Of a DNA stretch of 64,000 nucleotides, positions 37,741 through 45,427 are shown in pieces (positions within the stretch are counted from its first letter, which is position 1; every line of letters begins with the position of its first letter). Position numbers and translations under genes: made by a program. Below the pieces are notes generated by a model that saw only the letters and a program-made list of their open reading frames with translations, had not been told where the DNA came from and ran no database searches. Origin of the DNA: Geomesophilobacter sediminis (GTDB lineage: Bacteria; Desulfobacterota; Desulfuromonadia; Geobacterales; Geobacteraceae); assembly GCF_016458275.1 (NCBI RefSeq), contig NZ_JAEMHM010000021.1:50573-114572 (forward strand), in the 5' to 3' direction.

Positions 37741-37770
37741 AAGCCCTGCGCCTTGGCTAAGGGCTTTTTT
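37741..37770 (+). terminator. Terminator-like hairpin before the Crp/Fnr gene
   Basis: Stem AAGCCCT / AGGGCTT followed by T6 on the plus strand. There is no plus-strand gene before it for several kilobases, so an unseen small transcript may end here. Confidence 0.6.
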
Positions 37771-37871
37771 GCGATTAAGGCGATCATTCGGACGGTTGTT
37801 GTTCAAAAGAGGAGGGAATAGGGTAAGATTGTTAGCCTGTATTAATAGTCTGAAAGACAAGGAGGCCGGCG

Positions 37872-38588
37872 GTGACGAGATCGGACCGGGGCGTGCCTTT
37901 GGATCATGACCATAGCAAGGTGTTGAAGCGGATTCCTCTCTTTGCCTCTCTGGAGGACCGGGAGTTCGAAAAGCTCCTTTCGCGCATTACGGAACGGCGC
38001 TTCTACAAGAACCAGGTGGTCTTGCTGGAGGAGGAGACCGCGAACTTCATGTACGTGGTCTTCACCGGCAAGGTCCGGGCGGTCCACTTGGGGGGGGACG
38101 GGACGGAGCGGATCCTGGCGGTGCACAAGCGGGGGGACGTCTTCGGGGAAATGGCGCTTTTGGACGGGGAGACGTCGCCGGCCACGGTCATCGCCATGGA
38201 GGAGTCCGATATCGGGCTCCTCTCCAAGGATAACTTCCAGGAGCTCTTCCTTGCCAACGAGACGGTACTCCATCAGCTCATTGCCATCCTCTGCCGAAGG
38301 CTTCGGGAGACGCGGCTGATCCTCAAGGCGATCGCGCTTTCGGACGCGGAACTCCGGCTCCGCTCGATCCTCAACCACCTGAGCCTGCTGCATGGGGTCC
38401 GGGACGACCGCGGGGTGGTGATCGCGCTTAGGCTCACCCACCGGGAGCTAGCGGGGTATGCCTCGGTCTCCAGGGAGACGGTGACGCGCCTTTTGCATCG
38501 GTTGTCGGAGGAGGGGGATCTGGAGATGCTGGAGAACCGGAACATCCTGCTCAAGCCGGGGTTCTCCGAGAAGGTGGAACTGCTGTAA
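37872..38588 (+). CDS. Crp/Fnr-family transcriptional regulator
   Basis: A 238-residue regulator starting at GTG after AAGGAGG. The cyclic-nucleotide-binding-like beta-roll (about 20-130) contains GDVFGEMALLDGETSPATV, the phosphate-binding-cassette region. A long dimer helix follows, then a winged-helix domain with recognition helix in LTHRELAGYASVSRETVTR. It has no Cys cluster for an Fnr-type 4Fe-4S centre at the N-terminus. The effector is unknown; cAMP-type or heme/redox ligands are possible. It is monocistronic. Confidence 0.92.
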   Translation: MTRSDRGVPLDHDHSKVLKRIPLFASLEDREFEKLLSRITERRFYKNQVVLLEEETANFMYVVFTGKVRAVHLGGDGTERILAVHKRGDVFGEMALLDGETSPATVIAMEESDIGLLSKDNFQELFLANETVLHQLIAILCRRLRETRLILKAIALSDAELRLRSILNHLSLLHGVRDDRGVVIALRLTHRELAGYASVSRETVTRLLHRLSEEGDLEMLENRNILLKPGFSEKVELL

Positions 38589-38680
38589 GCAATGGATAAT
38601 TGACAATGGACCATTGATAATGGAAGGCGCTTTGAGTGATCGGCAGATCTTCCTTTGTTTCCGGCTACACGAGTTAGAGG

Positions 38681-38712
38681 GCCCGCTTTGTTTGTAGAGC
38701 GGGCTCTTTGCT
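38681..38712 (+). terminator. Terminator of the Crp/Fnr gene
   Basis: Stem GCCCGCT / AGCGGGC followed by the broken T tract TCTTTGCTTT. Confidence 0.55.
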
Positions 38713-38770
38713 TTGGTGGTCGCAGGCTTGGCACAGGCGCTCTTACAAAGCCGGAGCTTTGTGAGAGGGA

Positions 38771-38801
38771 GCGTTCCCAAGGTGGACCTCGGGGACGAGC
38801 C
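38771..38801. repeat. Dispersed palindrome E
   Basis: GCGTTCCCAAGGTGGACCTC then GGGGACGAG. The copy at 41961 is preceded by a similar CCGGAGCTTTG / CTGGAGCTTTG segment. Confidence 0.7.
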
Positions 38802-38834
38802 TTAATGAGTCAATGAAGGAGGTCGGGGGAAGAA

Positions 38835-38857
38835 GGCAGCATGCTGCGCCCCTACGA
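38835..38857. repeat. Dispersed palindrome B
   Basis: GGCAGCATGCTGCGCCCCTAC, with the left arm shortened. Confidence 0.7.
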
Positions 38858-38872
38858 GGTGAGGGTTGAAAT

Positions 38873-38917
38873 AAAAAAAAGAGCCCGCTTTCCTTTGAGG
38901 GAAGCGGGCTCTTTTTA
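38873..38917. terminator. Bidirectional terminator at the end of the bc operon
   Basis: Stem GAGCCCGCTTTCC / GGAAGCGGGCTC with A8 on the left and T5 on the right. Confidence 0.9.
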
Positions 38918-38938
38918 TTCAACTAGGAAAGGACTCCA

Positions 38939-39736
38939 CTAATCGTAGGTCTTCTTCAGCAGGTGGAAGAGGATTGCCAGTACGATCAGGGCGGCTACCA
39001 CTATGGCACCGGCGATCTTGCGCTCGCGTTTGATCTCGTCGATTCGCGCCAGCTCCTTTTCTTGTTTCGCCAGTTCTGCGCCGATCGCGCCCGATTCCTG
39101 GGTTACCCGCGTCACGTTCACGTCGTGAAACAGGGTGTGGAACCGGTTGCGTACCGCAAAGGTCGCTTTCTCCATCCGTTCGGTGTCGACCCCTTCGGCT
39201 TTCAGCTTGTCGATGCGGCCCGAGATGGCGACGATGCGCGTCTCGGTCGCCTGCATGGCATCCTTGATCAGTTTGGCGCGCTCGAAGGTGTGGCACTGGG
39301 TGCAGGTCTTCTCGTTGATGATGTTGATCGAGGCACGGGTGACGAGGTGGTTGCTATGGCAGGTCACACAGGTCGGGCCGCCCTTGCCGAGGGCTCTGCC
39401 GTGGGCGCTGGCGAGGTAATCCTTGAGGACGCCGACGTGGCAGCGGCCACAGAAGGCCGGGATGTCGGCCTCCTTCGGCGCTCCGAGGAAGCCGCGGGAG
39501 CGGTTCATGGCGTCGGCGGCGTTGGTGGGATCGCCGCCATGGCAGCCGTTGCAGGCAATGCCGTTCTCGGCATGAACGCTCTGCTTCCAGAGTTTCACCG
39601 GTTCGCCGAGCCGGTCGGGAAGCTGGCTGTGGCACTGGATGCAGACCGGCTCCTGGGGCTGGTCGGCCGCGGAGGCTGCCCAGGGAAGGCAAACGATCAG
39701 CAGTGCAACAAAAAGGAGAGCTGATGACAACCCCAT
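38939..39736 (-). CDS. Pentaheme c-type cytochrome subunit of a bc complex
   Basis: Predicted cytochrome c subunit of the quinol oxidoreductase. Five CXXCH sites are present: CIQCH, CNGCH, CGRCH, CVTCH and CTQCH. A charged coiled coil follows and then one C-terminal membrane anchor (GAIVVAALIVLAILFHLL), so the hemes face the periplasm. The start taken here is MGLSSALLF, a clean signal peptide of 265 residues in all. An alternative ATG at 39865 overlaps the cytochrome b stop as ATGA but would add 43 residues read from repeat DNA. It would hand electrons from the Rieske centre to periplasmic carriers. Confidence 0.85.
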   Translation of the reverse strand: MGLSSALLFVALLIVCLPWAASAADQPQEPVCIQCHSQLPDRLGEPVKLWKQSVHAENGIACNGCHGGDPTNAADAMNRSRGFLGAPKEADIPAFCGRCHVGVLKDYLASAHGRALGKGGPTCVTCHSNHLVTRASINIINEKTCTQCHTFERAKLIKDAMQATETRIVAISGRIDKLKAEGVDTERMEKATFAVRNRFHTLFHDVNVTRVTQESGAIGAELAKQEKELARIDEIKRERKIAGAIVVAALIVLAILFHLLKKTYD

Positions 39737-39770
39737 CCTCACCCTGTCCCTCCCCTTGAAGGGGAGGGGA
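39734..39770. repeat. Dispersed repeat G (CCTCACCCTGTCCCTCC type)
   Basis: CCTCACCCTGTCCCTCCCC followed by TTGAAGGGGAGGGGA, a hairpin-forming repeat with a related copy at 53114. It lies between the cytochrome b and cytochrome c coding regions and reaches the chosen start codon of the latter. Confidence 0.65.
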
Positions 39771-39861
39771 TGACTGGCAGAGGTGTGCGGGAGTGTGCAG
39801 CTGAGCCTTTTGATAACCCCTTCGGCAATGATTGAAGCGCGCTGGGCGCGGTGCTGGTTTC

Positions 39862-40965
39862 TCATGAGTAGTGCCCCCAGATGGTGAGTCCGAGCCACAG
39901 GAGAATCCCCCCGATGGCGCAGGTGAGGAAGATCGGCCGTTTCAGCGGATGGCGCTCCTTGGTCCGGTCGATGAACGGCAACAGCGCCAGCACGGTCATC
40001 GCCGCGACCTGAACCAAAAGTCCGATCAGCTCGCTCGGGAAGATCTTGAGGGTCTGGTAGTTGGCCAGGAAATACCATTCCGGCTTGATGTGAGCCGGCG
40101 TCTTAAAGGGGTTTGCCGGCACGAACGAGTCGGGGGTGAAAAACAGGGTCGGCGCGAAGAAGATGAGCGCGAAGAAGATGGCGAGGTAGATGCTCACCGA
40201 GGTGGCATCCTGCAGGGCGTAATTCGGGAAGAACGGGATGCCGCCCGGGTGGAACTCGTAGCGGTAGCTTTTGCCTTCCCAGTTGTTCTGGGTCTCTTTG
40301 GCCCCAAAGGGGGGGGTGGAGACCCCGGTCCGTTTCAGGAAGAAGAGATGCGCTCCGATCAGTGCGGCGATGACCGCCGGGATGATGGCGACGTGCAGGG
40401 CGAAGAAGCGGCCCAGCGTGGCCGGTCCGACCAGGGTTCCCCCGCGCAGGAACTTGACCAGTCCCGTCCCGATCAGGGGGACTGCCGTGACGCTGTTGGT
40501 GGCGACGGTGGTTGCCCAGAAGGAGAGCTGGCTCCAGGGCGCGAGGTAGCCGGTAAGCGAGATCCCTTGGACCAAAGAGAACAGGACGAAGCCGGAAATC
40601 CAGTTCATCTCGCGCGGGCTCTTGTAGCTGCCCATGAGCAGGGTGGAAAGCATGTGGAGCATGAGCACGAACACCATGAGGTTCGAGCCGACCGCATGGC
40701 AGAGCCGGATCAACCAGCCGAACGGCACCTCGTTCATGATGTAGGTGACGCTTTTGAACGCCTTGTCCGCGTCGGGGACGTAGTAGACGAGCAGGAGCAT
40801 CCCGGTCACCACCTGCAGGGCGAAGATCACCAGCAGCACGCTCCCCAGCGAGTACCACTCGTTGATGTTCTTCGGGAGGAGGTAACCGGTGAGTTCCTTC
40901 TCGACGATCTCGGTGCTGCCGATGCGCACGTCGATCCAGTGGTAAATTTTCTTGAAAAGTGACAT
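39862..40965 (-). CDS. Cytochrome b of a quinol oxidoreductase (bc1/b6f type)
   Basis: A 367-residue membrane protein that joins the cytochrome b6-like N-terminal half and the subunit IV-like C-terminal half. Heme-ligand His pairs are on helix B (RLCHAVGSN, LMLHMLST) and helix D (FFALHVAI, IGAHLFFL). The quinol-site PEWY signature is present as KPEWYFLANYQTLK. It follows the Rieske gene by 24 nt and precedes the multiheme cytochrome gene. Together these three encode a compact respiratory complex that oxidises menaquinol and pumps protons by a Q cycle. Confidence 0.95.
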   Translation of the reverse strand: MSLFKKIYHWIDVRIGSTEIVEKELTGYLLPKNINEWYSLGSVLLVIFALQVVTGMLLLVYYVPDADKAFKSVTYIMNEVPFGWLIRLCHAVGSNLMVFVLMLHMLSTLLMGSYKSPREMNWISGFVLFSLVQGISLTGYLAPWSQLSFWATTVATNSVTAVPLIGTGLVKFLRGGTLVGPATLGRFFALHVAIIPAVIAALIGAHLFFLKRTGVSTPPFGAKETQNNWEGKSYRYEFHPGGIPFFPNYALQDATSVSIYLAIFFALIFFAPTLFFTPDSFVPANPFKTPAHIKPEWYFLANYQTLKIFPSELIGLLVQVAAMTVLALLPFIDRTKERHPLKRPIFLTCAIGGILLWLGLTIWGHYS

Positions 40966-40989
40966 GAAGCCTCCGTAGCCGAAAAAGGA

Positions 40990-41406
40990 TCAGCCGATGA
41001 TGATCTTTCCCTCGGCCTGGGTGAGGGGTAGTTTGGGGAGCGGGCGCGGCGGCGGACCGGAGATGACGGTCCCTTCCGGGGTGTAACGTCCGGCGTGGCA
41101 AGGACAGAGGAAATCCTGCTTATCCTTCTCCCACTGGACGATGCAACCGAGGTGGGTGCAGACGGCGGAGAGGGCGATGAGCCCCCCCTTGGTGCGAACC
41201 ACCACCCCCGTCGATCCCGCGTACTCGAAGAACTTGGCTTCCCCTTCGGGTACCTCGGTTGCCGCGAAGGTCACCTTTGCCGTGCCGGTTCCGCTTTGGC
41301 TGGGCGCCAGATACCGGTAGAGCGGGTACAGCGCCGCAGCCACAGCCGCTATCGCCGTCCCGACCAGGCATGATCCTAAGAACTTTCTTCTGCTTTGGGT
41401 TTCCAT
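40990..41406 (-). CDS. Rieske iron-sulfur protein
   Basis: A 138-residue Rieske protein, first gene of the bc operon. The N-terminus SRRKFLGS is a Tat-type signal that stays as membrane anchor. The 2Fe-2S ligands are Cys83 and His85 (CTHLGC) and Cys101 and His104 (CPCHAG), with Cys88 and Cys103 for the disulfide. PPPRPLPKLPL closes the cluster-binding fold as usual. It accepts one electron from quinol at cytochrome b and passes it to the cytochrome c subunit. Confidence 0.95.
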   Translation of the reverse strand: METQSRRKFLGSCLVGTAIAAVAAALYPLYRYLAPSQSGTGTAKVTFAATEVPEGEAKFFEYAGSTGVVVRTKGGLIALSAVCTHLGCIVQWEKDKQDFLCPCHAGRYTPEGTVISGPPPRPLPKLPLTQAEGKIIIG

Positions 41407-41854
41407 GAGCTTCTCCCGGGTGCGGTCTTTAATGGGGAGAAAGTATAGAGACTGTTACCTTGATTGCAAGCGGTCCACAATCCTGAAATTATGGCAATCG
41501 TTATAAACCGCAATGTTATAAGCCATATTTTTTGCCCGTTTTGTCGCATGTTTCTGACAGCGGTGCTTTATTGTCGAGGTGGCTAATCTAGTTGGGCAAG
41601 CTGGAACAATTTAAGCCGAAGACTTCCTCCAGAGAGAGCTTCACCTGTATCTGATTCCCGGACTGCTATGTCAGCAGGTTTGGAGATCCGGATGTAGTGG
41701 TGAATCCGGCTGGACGATGTGGGGAAAAATGGGTATGCTTGGCGGCCAACGATGATGAGACAAAGCGGAGGGACTTTCCCGCGCAAGGCTTAGCAGCGGT
41801 GGGGCGGCGATAATGGACAGTGAAGTTATGCAGCACTAAAGGCGGATCGGGGTG

Positions 41855-41878
41855 ATGGGCGCAGCATGCTGGGCCGTT
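41855..41878. repeat. Dispersed palindrome B
   Basis: GGGCGCAGCATGCTGGGCC, with the right arm slightly decayed. Confidence 0.65.
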
Positions 41879-41960
41879 GCGCATCGAGTGGGATCCTGTT
41901 CGGTGGGCGCGGGATGCCTGCCCTGGGTCTTTGCCAAGCTGGAGCTTTGGATGGGGCTGT

Positions 41961-41990
41961 GCGTTCCCAAGGTGGACCTTGGGAACGAGG
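41961..41990. repeat. Dispersed palindrome E
   Basis: GCGTTCCCAAGGTGGACCTT then GGGAACGAG; best preserved copy of the family here. Confidence 0.75.
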
Positions 41991-42030
41991 GGAAGACAAT
42001 CGGTTGATGGCGGTAGCCGCCGGAGGTGGC

Positions 42031-42702
42031 ATGAATCTGAAGAAAATTGCCTTGGTGGTTGCGGCGGCAGCGGCTATCGGGCTGTTTTTTTATTTCGATC
42101 TGCAGCGGTATCTGACCGTGGCTGAGCTTAAGGCCCACCGCGCCCAGCTCCTGGATTACTACGCAACGCACCGGCTGCAGACGGTCCTGGTCTTCGTGGC
42201 CATCTACGTCGTGCAGACGGCGCTTTCCTTGCCGGGGGCGGCCATTCTCTCGCTTTCTGCGGGGGCGATCTTCGGAGCCGCCTTGGGGACCCTGTACGCG
42301 GTCCTGGCCGCGACGGTGGGGGCAACGCTTGCCTTCCTGGCGAGCCGGTACCTCTTCCGTGACGCCATCGTCGGGCGGTTCGGGGCCAAACTCGAGGGGA
42401 TCAACCGTGAGTTGGCGGCGCGGGGCGGGAACTACCTCCTCTTTCTGCGGCTGGTTCCGCTCTTTCCCTTTTTCCTGATCAACCTGGCTGCCGGGCTGAC
42501 GCCGTTGCCGCTGCGCACGTTCGTTCTCACCACCTTCGTCGGCATCATCCCGGGCGGGTTCGTCTTCTGCAACGCGGGGGCAAGTCTCGCCTCGGTGCAG
42601 AACGTTCGGGAGGTGGCGTCGGGACGGGTACTGCTTTCCTTTGCATTGCTCGGGCTTTTTGCCCTGGTGCCGGCGATCTATGCGAAGATCAAGAGCCGGT
42701 GA
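42031..42702 (+). CDS. TVP38/TMEM64 (SNARE-associated/DedA-like) membrane protein
   Basis: A 223-residue inner-membrane protein with about six hydrophobic segments. The family core is visible: LPGAAILSLSAGAIFGAALG near residues 70-90, then RYLFRDAIVGRFG and RLVPLFPFFLINLAAG, with GIIPGGF later. DedA/TVP38 proteins are thought to move lipids or act in ion homeostasis. Genes of this type are often found with arsenosugar genes, and here it is followed by two of them within 120 nt. GGAGG lies before the ATG. Confidence 0.85.
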   Translation: MNLKKIALVVAAAAAIGLFFYFDLQRYLTVAELKAHRAQLLDYYATHRLQTVLVFVAIYVVQTALSLPGAAILSLSAGAIFGAALGTLYAVLAATVGATLAFLASRYLFRDAIVGRFGAKLEGINRELAARGGNYLLFLRLVPLFPFFLINLAAGLTPLPLRTFVLTTFVGIIPGGFVFCNAGASLASVQNVREVASGRVLLSFALLGLFALVPAIYAKIKSR

Positions 42703-42725
42703 GATAATGAGCCGGGCGGATTGCG

Positions 42726-42748
42726 GGCAAAGCGTGCTGCGCCCTTGC
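42726..42748. repeat. Dispersed palindrome B, degenerate
   Basis: GGGCAAAGCGTGCTGCGCCC, two changes in the left arm. Confidence 0.6.
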
Positions 42749-42821
42749 CAACAATGGGGCCCGCCGGGCATGATCGGGCTAACCCCTCTGGATTGAACTT
42801 ATAGAATGCAAGGAGCCGAAA

Positions 42822-43154
42822 ATGGAGACGTACTATAATCCGCAGGATCTGGGTAAATTCGGCGAGATCGGCAAGGATGCGCCGGAGCTCGCCAAGAAGT
42901 TCTTCGACTACTACGGGTCGGTGTTTGCCGAAGGGGAGCTTTCCGAGCGGGAGAAGGCGCTGATCGCCCTCGCGGTGGCCCATACCGTCCAGTGCCCTTA
43001 CTGCATCGATGCCTACACCCGCGGCTGTCTGGAAAAAGGGGCCAGCCTGGGCGAGATGACCGAGGCGCTTCACGTGGTGACTGCGATCCGGGGCGGCGCT
43101 TCTTTGGTGCACGGGGTCCAGATGCGCAAGATCGCGGAACAGCTTTCGCTCTAA
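42822..43154 (+). CDS. AhpD/carboxymuconolactone decarboxylase-like protein, arsenosugar-associated
   Basis: A 110-residue all-helical protein of the alkylhydroperoxidase D fold. The redox motif is CPYC at 58-61 in AVAHTVQCPYCIDAY. In AhpD a His follows at the third position after the second Cys; here it is Tyr65. It matches the small peroxidase-like proteins annotated as arsenosugar-biosynthesis-associated, which are encoded next to arsS as here (19 nt upstream). The family also contains selenoprotein members, but this one has Cys at both sites. Its exact reaction is not established. Confidence 0.85.
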   Translation: METYYNPQDLGKFGEIGKDAPELAKKFFDYYGSVFAEGELSEREKALIALAVAHTVQCPYCIDAYTRGCLEKGASLGEMTEALHVVTAIRGGASLVHGVQMRKIAEQLSL

Positions 43155-43173
43155 CCGCCGCTTGGGGATACGG

Positions 43174-44169
43174 ATGAGCGCTGCACACGAAACACATGAG
43201 ACCGGCTTTGCCGAAACGTTAGTGAAGCACGATCTCAAACTGCACCGGGACCGGACCTCCGCCCTGCAGGTCAACGTCGGACTGCTTTGCAACCTGGCCT
43301 GTCGTCATTGCCATCTCGAGGCAGGACCCAAGCGAGACGAGGTTATGGGGCGGGAGACGATGGACGAGGTGGTCGCCGCGGCGCGGCGCTTTCGCTTCGA
43401 GGTCATCGACGTAACCGGCGGCGCACCGGAACTGGTGCCGGATATCGACTACCTGGTCCGCGCCCTGGCTCCGCTCACCTCGCGCCTGATGTTGCGCTGC
43501 AACCTCGGGGGACTGGACCTGGCCCGCCGGCGCGAGCTCCTGGAACTTTTCCGTGCGGTACGGCCGGTCCTGGTGGTTTCGCTTCCGGCCACGAACCCCT
43601 CGCAAACCGACGCGCTGCGCGGGGGTGGGGCCTGGGCTTCGACTCTTGATACCTTGCGGGAGCTGAATGCGATTGGGTACGGCCGGGAAGGGACCAGCCT
43701 GGAGCTGAATCTCGTGGCAAACCCGGCTGGGGCGTTTCTCCCTCCGGCGCAGGGGGCGGCCGAGAAGCGGTACCGGACCGATCTTTCCCGAAAGTACGGA
43801 ATCAGCTTCACGTCGCTGTATACCTTCGCCAACGTCCCGCTGGGGCGGTATCGGGATTTTCTGACGCGCTCGGGAAACCTGGAGCAGTACCTCGCCACCC
43901 TCGCGGACGGTTTCAACCCATGCACCGTAGCCGGGCTCATGTGCCGGTCGCAGCTCTCGGTCGATTGGGAGGGGAGGCTCTATGATTGCGATTTCAACCT
44001 GGCCGCGGGGCTGCCGCACGGCGGAGAGGTGACCTACCTGCGGGGTCTGGCGGAACTCCCGGCGCCGGGGACGCCGATCCCGGTGGGGGATCACTGCTAC
44101 GCCTGCACCGTCGGTTCCGGCTTCACGTGAGGCGGAGCGATTTCCCCCGGCGGGGGAGAGATTCGATGA
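43174..44169 (+). CDS. arsS: Radical-SAM arsenosugar protein ArsS, probable selenoprotein (in-frame TGA at 44128)
   Basis: Radical SAM protein with the cluster motif C-x3-C-x2-C (CNLACRHCH, Cys39, 43, 46) and a C-terminal Cys-rich domain of the ArsS type (CTVAGLMCRSQLSVD, LYDCDFN, HCYACT). Known ArsS proteins add the 5'-deoxyadenosyl group to dimethylarsinous acid to make arsenosugars and end in C-T-x-G-x-G-x-x-C-G-G-A. Here the frame gives CTVGSGFT, then TGA, then GGAISPGGGEIR and a TGA stop. The TGA sits exactly at the conserved Cys, so it is read as selenocysteine (residue 319 of 331). If UGA is a true stop, the protein ends at 44130. No arsM gene is in the window. Confidence 0.85.
44131..44160 (+). 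promoter_or_regulatory. Candidate bacterial SECIS stem-loop
   Basis: Directly after the TGA: arms TTTCCCCC (44141-44148) and GGGGGAGA (44152-44159, one G-U pair) close a GGC loop. The loop starts 18 nt after the TGA and begins with G, within the usual rules for bacterial SECIS elements read by SelB. Confidence 0.7.
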
Positions 44170-44215
44170 ACCATGAGACCATGAGACAATGAACAATAAA
44201 ATCTGTCGGGCGTGC

Positions 44216-44240
44216 GGGCGCAGCATGCTGCGCCCCTACG
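44216..44240. repeat. Dispersed palindrome B, perfect copy
   Basis: Contains the full GGGCGCAGCATGCTGCGCCC palindrome, followed by CTACGGG. It is preceded by ATGAG-rich simple sequence at 44166-44196. Confidence 0.85.
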
Positions 44241-44250
44241 GGTAGGGAAA

Positions 44251-44293
44251 CGCGAAGTGGCCGCTTCAAATATTCTGAAGCGGCCACTTTTTA
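44251..44293. terminator. Bidirectional terminator
   Basis: Perfect 13-bp stem AAGTGGCCGCTTC / GAAGCGGCCACTT with a 9-nt loop and T5, between convergent arsS and the reductase gene. Confidence 0.88.
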
Positions 44294-44318
44294 TTTACTA
44301 ACATCCTTCGACCCCGTT

Positions 44319-45425
44319 TCAGTGCCTCATGGTCTCATTGTGCAGGAACCATTTGTCCAGGACGTAACGACGGGTCAGGTATCGGCTGGAGAGGAGGAGC
44401 GTGCCGGCGAGCTTGCGCAGCGGTTGGGGAATTCCGGCTCCGCCGAGCTCCTTCCCGGCAAACGTTTGTTCCAGCTCGGTGGCGTACCGCTCCAAACGCT
44501 CCTTCTGATAGTTGCCGCGCGCCGAAAGGATCACTTCGGCCGCGAGCAGCGCCGACTCAACCGCCGGCAGGATCCCCTCGCCGCTTTCCGGAAACGACAG
44601 ACCCGCCGCGTCACCGACCAGGACGGCGCCCTGCCCGACAGCACGCCGTCCGGCCCTTCCCAGGTAGGGGAGGTAGGCATGCCCCCGCAGCCGCAACGAC
44701 TTCGGCGCCTCGATCCCATATTTCTCGAGCATGTGGGAACAAAAGGAGACCGACTGGCCGTGGATCTCGGTCACTCTCATGCTCCCCAGACCAACGTTGA
44801 CGTAGTCCCCCTTGCGCATCAGCCAGCCGTATCCGCGCAGATCCTCGGTGAAACAAAGGACCGGCACCCCGGCCGGTAGCTCCCCCCGGTCCAGTTGTTC
44901 CCCGGGCACCGGGAACTCGGCCACCATGGCGGCGATGATCGGCTCCGACGCGGGCCGGGCGCCCAAGGCCCGGGCCACCGGGCAGTGATTCCCTCCGGCG
45001 CCTACCACCACCGCGGCTTCGATCCTGCCGTTGATCCGCCACCCTCCGGCAATCGGTTCCAGCGAAATCACCTGTTCTCCCAGCGCCTTGGCCGCCGTGC
45101 AGCGATCCACCAGGAACCGGTCGAACTCCACCCTCCGAATTCCGTAGCTCACCACCGCCGGATAGCGGGTCTCGATCTCCTTGCCGTAGATGGGACCGGT
45201 CCGGAAAGCGGCGATGTCCTGCAGCAGGTGGGCCTGGCGGTACCGGACCGGTTCAATGTCGAGCCGGTGCAGCACCTCCGGCGTGATCCAGCCGGCGCAC
45301 GGCTTTTCCCGCGGGAAGGTCTCCCGGTCCATGAGCAGGACCGACATCCCGGCGCGGGCGAGCGCCGCGGCGCAGGTCGAACCGGCCGGCCCCGCTCCGA
45401 TTACGGCTACTTCGTAATGTTCCAT
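44319..45425 (-). CDS. FAD-dependent geranylgeranyl-reductase-like oxidoreductase
   Basis: A 368-residue flavoprotein of the geranylgeranyl reductase family. The FAD-binding GAGPAGSTCAAALARAG is at the N-terminus, CAGWITPEVL corresponds to the Cys-containing family loop, and GDAAGLSFPESGEGI is the second FAD contact. The lipid-pocket motif Y-x-W-x(n)-N-V-G-x-G is present as YGWLMRKGDYVNVGLG. Members reduce isolated double bonds in isoprenoid or other lipid chains. It begins 2 nt after the stop of the cyclopropane-synthase-like gene, so the pair should act on the same lipid. Confidence 0.85.
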   Translation of the reverse strand: MEHYEVAVIGAGPAGSTCAAALARAGMSVLLMDRETFPREKPCAGWITPEVLHRLDIEPVRYRQAHLLQDIAAFRTGPIYGKEIETRYPAVVSYGIRRVEFDRFLVDRCTAAKALGEQVISLEPIAGGWRINGRIEAAVVVGAGGNHCPVARALGARPASEPIIAAMVAEFPVPGEQLDRGELPAGVPVLCFTEDLRGYGWLMRKGDYVNVGLGSMRVTEIHGQSVSFCSHMLEKYGIEAPKSLRLRGHAYLPYLGRAGRRAVGQGAVLVGDAAGLSFPESGEGILPAVESALLAAEVILSARGNYQKERLERYATELEQTFAGKELGGAGIPQPLRKLAGTLLLSSRYLTRRYVLDKWFLHNETMRH

Positions 45426-45427
45426 GG

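Larger units (their letters stand above)
37224..37871. other. Intergenic region with repeat and possible transposase remnant
   Basis: Upstream region shared by the YyaL-type gene and the Crp/Fnr gene. It contains a possible ISL3 fragment, a repeat D copy, and a plus-strand terminator at 37741 without an obvious gene in front of it. Confidence 0.55.
38589..38938. other. Convergent intergenic region with repeats and terminators
   Basis: It holds an AATGGATAATTGACAATGG-type simple repeat just after the regulator gene, a weak terminator, one copy each of repeats E and B, and a strong terminator for the minus-strand bc operon. No gene seen. Confidence 0.7.
41407..42030. other. Long intergenic region, no gene recognised
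   Basis: Upstream of the bc operon (minus) and the TVP38-type gene (plus). AT-rich near 41470-41580, which is probably the bc promoter. It includes palindrome B and palindrome E copies in its right half. Short open frames on the minus strand between 41583 and 41884 have no ribosome binding site or recognisable product. Confidence 0.6.

Noticed and set aside
37872..38588. The Crp/Fnr gene as HcpR, regulator of hcp
   Set aside because: It is 30 kb from hcp, and no matching inverted-repeat operator was recognised before hcp, so the link is not supported.
41583..41884. Two short minus-strand open frames in the gap before the TVP38-type gene
   Set aside because: No ribosome binding site, no recognisable domain, and the frames overlap repeat copies.
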